DNA of 64,000 nucleotides. Origin: Fagopyrum homotropicum. Its lineage: Eukaryota > Streptophyta > Magnoliopsida > Caryophyllales > Polygonaceae. The stretch spans positions 114,808,242-114,872,241 of the forward strand of contig BSWB01000006.1 of the NCBI GenBank assembly GCA_033239125.1, read 5' to 3'. Shown piece after piece: positions 59,701-64,000 of the stretch (within the stretch, counting starts at the first letter, position 1; every line of letters starts with the position of its first letter). The notes beneath the pieces were generated by a model. That model had not been told where the DNA came from. It ran no database searches and was given only the letters and a program-made list of their open reading frames with translations. A program made the translations under genes and the position numbers.

Positions 59701-62641
59701 TTCATCACCAAAAAAGGTACCTCCATCATTAGAATTGAAGCAACTTCCCACGCATTTAAGGTACGCATTCCTTGGCACTAATTCCACATACCCGGTTATA
59801 GTCAATGCCAATTTGAACGATGATGAATTAGAGAAACTCATGAGTGTTTTGAAGAAACATAGGAGAGCACTAGGTTACACCATTGATGATTTAGTAGGAA
59901 TAAAGCCTTCTCTATGTATGCACAAAATACTAATGGAAGAGGATTACAAACCTTCACGCCAACCTCAAAGACGGTTAAACCCGGCAATGAAAGAGGTCGT
60001 GAAGAAAGAAATCCTTAAGCTACTTGATGCAGGTATCATCTTCCCTATTTCTGATAGCAAATGGGTGAGTCCGGTACAAGTAGTACCCAAGAAAGGAGGC
60101 ATTACCGTTGTTGCCAACAAGAACAACGAACTCATCCCTACACGGACAGTTACAGGGTGGCGAATGTGCATCGACTACCGCAAACTGAACGTGGCCACAA
60201 GGAAGGACCACTTCCCCCTTCCTTTCATCGATCAAATGTTGGAAAGGTTAGCCCAACATGCCTACTTTTGTTATTTAGATGGATATAGCGGTTTCTTTCA
60301 GATCCCAATTCATCCGGATGATCAAGAGAAGACAACCTTTACGTGTCCATGGGGTACGTTCGCTTATAGAAGAATGCCATTCGGCTTATGCAACGCTCCA
60401 GCCACCTTCCAAAGGTGCATGATGGCAATCTTCTCCGAATATGTAGAGAATATCATGGAAGTCTTCATGGACGACTTTTCGGTATATGGTTCTTCCTTTG
60501 ATAACTGTCTCTATAACCTTTCACTAGTTCTTAAGAGATGTGAGGACACTAACTTAGTCTTAAACTGGGAAAAGTGTCAATTCATGGTCACCGAAGGAAT
60601 TGTGTTAGGTCACTTAGTGTCACAAAGGGGAATAGAGGTAGATCGATCAAAGATAGAAACCATTGAGAAGTTACCTCCCCCTTCATCGGTAAAAGGAATT
60701 AGAAGCTTCTTAGGACATGCAGGCTTCGATAGGAGATTCATAAAAGATTTTTCTAAGATTTCAAAACCTTTGACTAATCTTTTGATGAAAGATGCGACTT
60801 TCGAATTCTCGAAAGATTGTTTAGATGCTTTTTGCAGGATCAAAGAAGCATTGATTTCGGCACCAATCATCCAACCACCCGATTGGACTCTTCCTTTCGA
60901 GGTCATGTGCGACGCAAGCGATGTCGCTATAGGAGCCGTTCTTGGACAGAAGAAAGATGGTCGCACTCATGCCATCTACTACGCGAGCAAAACGCTAGAT
61001 GAGGCTCAATACAACTACGCAACTACGGAAAAGGAACTTTTAGCCGTAGTATATGCATTTGAGAAATTTCGTTCCTATCTTGTAGGTGCGAAAGTGATAG
61101 TCTATACGGACCACTCCGCAATCCGATACTTATTCACGAAGAAGGATGCGAAACCAAGGCTTCTACGATGGATATTACTCTTGCAAGAGTTTGATTTAGA
61201 GATCCGTGATAAGAAAGGATCGGAGAACTCCGTCGCCGATCACCTTAGTCGTCTTCCGCAACTCACCGGCGAGTCGGATGAACTTCCGATAGACGACTCC
61301 TTCCCTGACGAGCAGCTGCACAAGATTGAAGAGTGTCTTCAACACATATCACAAGGTAATGATCCATGGTTTGCTGACATTGTAAATTACCTTGTTTGTC
61401 AGGAGATTCCACCCGGACTTTCATATGCTCAAAAGAAGAAGTTCTTGAGAGACGTCCGGCATTTCTATTGGAACGAACCTCTTCTATTCAAAAGAGGTCC
61501 AGATGGCATCTACAGGAGATGTATTCCCGAAGATGAGATAGATAGTGTCATCCGACACTGCCATTCTCTACCATGTGGCGGACATGCTAGTTCCCACAAG
61601 ACTTGTGCTAAGGTACTTCGCTCCGGCTTTTATTGGCCTACACTTTTCAAAGATGTGCAAAAGTTTGTTGTTTCTTGTGATGCTTGTCAAAGGACAGGTA
61701 ATATATCCAGGAGGAATGAGATGCCTCTCAACAACATACAAGAAGTAGAGATCTTTGATGTATGGGGCATCGACTTTATGAGACCTTTCCCATCTTCATG
61801 CGGCAACCAGTATATACTTCTTGCCGTAGACTATGTCTCAAGATGGGTAGAGGCAATCGCTTCCCCTACTAATGATGCAATGGTAGTGGTGAAGTTCCTC
61901 AACAAAACGATCTTCCCAAGGTTCGGAACTCCCCGAACCATCATTAGTGACGGAGGAACGCATTTCACAGCCCGTCGATCCGAGACTCTATTAGCTAAGT
62001 ATGGGGTGACCCATAAGATAGCTACACCTTACCATCCGCAAACCAGCGGACAAGTCGAGATATCCAATAGAGAGATTAAAGGGATTTTAGAGAAGACCGT
62101 CTCTAAAACGAGGAAAGATTGGTCAATGAAGCTTGACGATGCACTATGGGCATACAGGACAGCCTTCAAGACACCAATAGGTACGACTCCCTATAATCTC
62201 GTTTATGGTAAATCATGTCATCTTCCTGTAGAGCTAGAGCATAAGGCTTATTGGGCTATCAAGTGGCTCAACTTCGACATGAAAGAAGCCGGAGAGAAAC
62301 GGCTCTTAGACATCAATGAGCTAGATGAGCTCCGACTGAATGCGTATGAGAACGCAAAGATTTACAAGGAACGGACAAAGCGCTGACATGACAAGCACAT
62401 CATCCCGAAAGACTTGAAGGAAGGAGACCAAGTCCTCCTATTCAACTCAAGGCTTCGTCTATTTCTAGGTAAGCTCAAATCCCGTTGGACAGGACCTTTT
62501 GTGATTAAAAGAATTTTCCCCCATGGTGCAGTTGAAGTATGGGGTGAACAAAGCGGAAGTTTTAAGGTTAATGGCCAACAGTTGAAGAAATATACACCGG
62601 AAGCTCCGGTCGAGGAGATAGCTCCTATCCTCCTCCATTGA
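56750..62641 (+). pseudogene. Athila gag-pol, one frame with three nonsense codons
   Basis: From the ATG at 56750 the frame is the same up to 62641 and is broken only by stops at 57200-57202, 57899-57901 and 62384-62386. Order: coiled-coil N-terminus; Retrotrans_gag at about 57260-57830 (KPFFFSLKDKALAWYQTLP); Asn-rich spacer (58000-58120); protease CDLGASVSIIPL (58846), Leu in place of the usual Ser/Thr after the Asp as in Athila; 69-bp repeats (59408-59590); RT at about 60060-60700 with VFMDDFSVYG; RNase H (MCDASDVAIGAVLG, TEKELLAVVYAFEKF, YTDHSAIRYL); integrase zinc finger (HCHSLPCGGH, CDACQRTG) and D,D,E core (GIDFMRPF, SDGGTHF, EISNREI). The active-site residues seen are all present. The breaks are left as they stand. 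Confidence 0.93.
59408..59590 (+). repeat. In-frame 69-bp tandem repeat inside pol, about 2.6 copies
   Basis: AAAATCG phrases start at 59408, 59477 and 59546, exactly 69 bp apart. Each unit holds ATCGACCTG, AAATCGTCCGATT and CCGATTTTT. The peptide is KIDLPEINRPIYEDALRFF, then KIDLTTLNRPIHEEVTRFF, then a partial KIVQQIDRF. It lies between protease and RT, a spacer position. Confidence 0.92.
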
Positions 62642-63554
62642 ATACAACATCATACACCGTCCAGCTAAAGACGATAAATAAAGCGCTTCTTGGGAGGCAA
62701 CCCATGATAGTATAGTTTTCCCTTCTTTCCCTCACTTAGTTAGAATAGATTAATTGCTTTGTTTCTTCGTTTTTCGTTTTTATATGTTCCTCGATGCACT
62801 CTTGGTTTGTCGTGTCATTAATCGCAGGAAACTAGGTTCAAATGTGAGAGATTCACGGAGAATGGAGCACAATTGAGTTATATCTTCGAGATTCAAGAAA
62901 AACAAGGAAGGAAATCGACCTACCATAAGAAGATCGTCCGATTCAGTAACAGAGCAAGTCGATTTTTCGCAACAGAAACAAAAATCGACCTAGAGATCGA
63001 CCTGCCAAAATAAATCGTCCGATTTTTTCAGTCAGAAAGAAAAATCGCCCCGACAAATAAATCGACCAGAAAAATCGGCCGATTTTCTTCAGAAATCATC
63101 GACCCTATATAAGGCAATCACACTCGATCTTCTTCATTCCCACATCTCCAACTCTCGATTTCCCTCTCTCAAGAAAGCCGAAAAATCGCCACACCCTCAA
63201 ATCCTCATTCCTTAACCATTTCGAGAGATTCCTGGCTCCAAACTGAAGCATTTTCAACAAGGAACAAGGATCTAACAACAACACGCACGGCAATCGACTG
63301 CTCCATAAGGAATTCAGGTTTTTCTTTCCAAAACCTAAGTTTCTCACTTGAAATTGAAGTTGCTTAGGAAGTGTTTTGTTGTTGGAATTGATAGAGGAAT
63401 TTGCTTAGAATTCATTGTAGAGAACTGTGTGTGGTGATAGATTGAACAGAACTTTACAGAATTGTGAGAATCGTTGAAATCGAGATAAAAATCGACCCAG
63501 CCCAGAAAAATCGGCCGATTTTTGTGAAGAACAGGTCGATTTTTAGGACTTAGA
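62642..63554 (+). other. Non-coding spacer between pol and the last ORF of the Athila-type element
   Basis: Includes GCGCTTCTTGGGAGGCAACC at about 62680-62702, a phrase conserved after pol in Athila-like elements, and then the ATCG-repeat block (62911-63090). The remaining ~460 bp look like a leader, possibly for a spliced or subgenomic RNA of the following ORF, which is inference. Confidence 0.6.
62911..63090 (+). repeat. Non-coding copies of the pol 69-bp repeat
   Basis: Repeat phrases start at 62911, 62981 and 63041 (spacing 70 and 60). Shared with the pol block: AACAGAAACAAAAATCGACC, AAATCGTCCGATT and CAGAAAGAAAAATCG. It ends with the palindrome AAAATCGGCCGATTTT (63071-63086). Confidence 0.9.
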
Positions 63555-64000
63555 ATGGATCTTGTAAAGAGGATAACTAGAAACACGGGGAAGAAGAAGG
63601 GATCTTCTTCCAAAGCCCCTGCCCCACCTCCACCACCACCTACCAACATCCCTAAGCTTCCTCCTCCCCTATCCAAGCATAAGAAACGCTATGAACGCAT
63701 TATAGATCGCCCATTCACCCCTCCTCGCTACATAGTGCTTGATGACTTAGATTCGTTATATGTTCGAGAGGATGTTGATATGATGCTCGATAGAGCAGGG
63801 TTGAGACAGTTTGCTACGATTAGGGAAGATGCTTATAGGGAGATCACCCTAGAATTCCTTAGTACGTTTGAGCACGATCCTAGGGAAAGGATGGTCACTT
63901 TCCGCCTCATGAGCCAAGACCACACTTTGTCCATTGATGCTTTTGGCGACTTGTTTGGCTTTTCTTATTCAGATGCAGGCACATTTGCTAGAGGCCTCAA
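63555..64000 (+). CDS. Athila additional ORF (ATHILA ORF-1/plant transposon protein domain), partial
   Basis: The ATG at 63555 opens a frame that runs off the right edge (148+ codons, no stop). Basic start MDLVKRITRNTGKKKG, a Pro run, then KKRYERIIDRPFTPPRYIVL, LDRAGLRQFATIREDAYREI, TLEFLSTFEHDP, FRLMSQDHTLSIDAFGDLFG. The last blocks match the style of the ATHILA ORF-1/Transposase_32 proteins of plant elements. It holds the place where some Athila relatives have an env-like ORF; no signal peptide or membrane segment is visible in this part, so I do not call it env. Function unknown. Confidence 0.7.
   Translation, partial: MDLVKRITRNTGKKKGSSSKAPAPPPPPPTNIPKLPPPLSKHKKRYERIIDRPFTPPRYIVLDDLDSLYVREDVDMMLDRAGLRQFATIREDAYREITLEFLSTFEHDPRERMVTFRLMSQDHTLSIDAFGDLFGFSYSDAGTFARGL

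Larger units (their letters stand above)
54986..64000 (+). mobile_element. Athila-type Ty3/Gypsy retrotransposon, right end outside
   Basis: 5' LTR, tRNA-Asp primer site, gag, pol (PR-RT-RH-IN), the conserved TTGGGAGGCAACCC spacer phrase, and an additional ORF after pol. RT text such as GYSGFFQIPIHPDDQEKTTF and RRMPFGLCNAPATFQRCMM is Athila-like. The 3' part of the last ORF and the 3' LTR lie beyond the window. It appears inserted into the Tekay/Del element. Confidence 0.92.

Noticed and set aside
63344..63676. Gly-rich 110-codon minus-strand ORF
   Set aside because: It is the antisense of the Pro-rich start of the last Athila ORF and its leader.

Overview
This window is nuclear DNA from a flowering plant, probably a eudicot. 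The genes have introns with GT-AG borders, and four plant-type host genes sit among nested plant retrotransposons, MITEs and AT microsatellites. I cannot name the species. No tRNA, rRNA, CRISPR or prokaryotic signal was seen.

Host genes. (1) The 3' part of a NETWORKED 1 (NET1/KIP1-like) actin-binding coiled-coil gene, 2-4414 (+), runs in from the left edge. (2) Tail to tail with it is a two-exon ALP1-like gene, a PIF/Harbinger transposase turned host gene, 5183-7245 (-). Its intron carries a duplicated 3' splice region and a MITE. (3) A 14-coding-exon plant NIMA-related kinase (NEK), 35292-38999 (+), predicts 639 aa. (4) Convergent with it is a four-exon LIFEGUARD/BAX-inhibitor-1-family membrane protein, 39494-41078 (-), predicting 244 aa, with one apparent GC-AG intron. 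Exon joins for all four were derived by hand from splice sites, phase and family conservation.

Repeat layout. 8.1-14.3 kb: a copia gag scrap and a nearly full L1-type LINE on the minus strand. The LINE is missing its endonuclease and has a 1.15-kb insertion. 14.3-18.7 kb: an old Copia element split by a 1.46-kb solo LTR of the Tekay/Del type. 19.1-24.4 kb: a second Copia element with both LTRs, a tRNA-Met-type primer site, a purine tract and an exact AATTT target duplication. 25.9-33.6 kb: AT-rich DNA with MITEs (one hAT-type with an exact 8-bp duplication, one Tourist-like with TAA, one flanked by long TA tracts), a LINE RNase H scrap and a direct-repeat pair. 41.5-46.7 kb: Copia and LINE remnants on both strands. 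46.7-47.75 kb: a poly(A)-tailed, 5'-truncated retrocopy with an intact 304-aa ORF of an orphan family. 47.8-50.8 kb: a Helitron-like segment carrying fragments of at least three host genes, including a RABH1/RAB6 exon. 50.8-55.0 kb: a decayed Tekay/Del Gypsy element on the minus strand. 55.0-64.0 kb: a young Athila-type Gypsy element with LTR, tRNA-Asp primer site and gag-pol in one frame broken only by three stops. A further ORF after pol runs off the right edge.

Most unusual signal. The Athila-type element carries a 60-70-bp repeat built around ATCG/CGAT half-sites. It is tandem and in frame inside pol (69-bp period, 23 residues) and appears again in the non-coding stretch after pol. Related perfect palindromes lie in the LTR and before the last ORF. 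No multi-gene novel system was found; the interest lies in this repeat, the orphan retrocopy, the gene-fragment-bearing Helitron and the transposase-derived gene with its odd intron.
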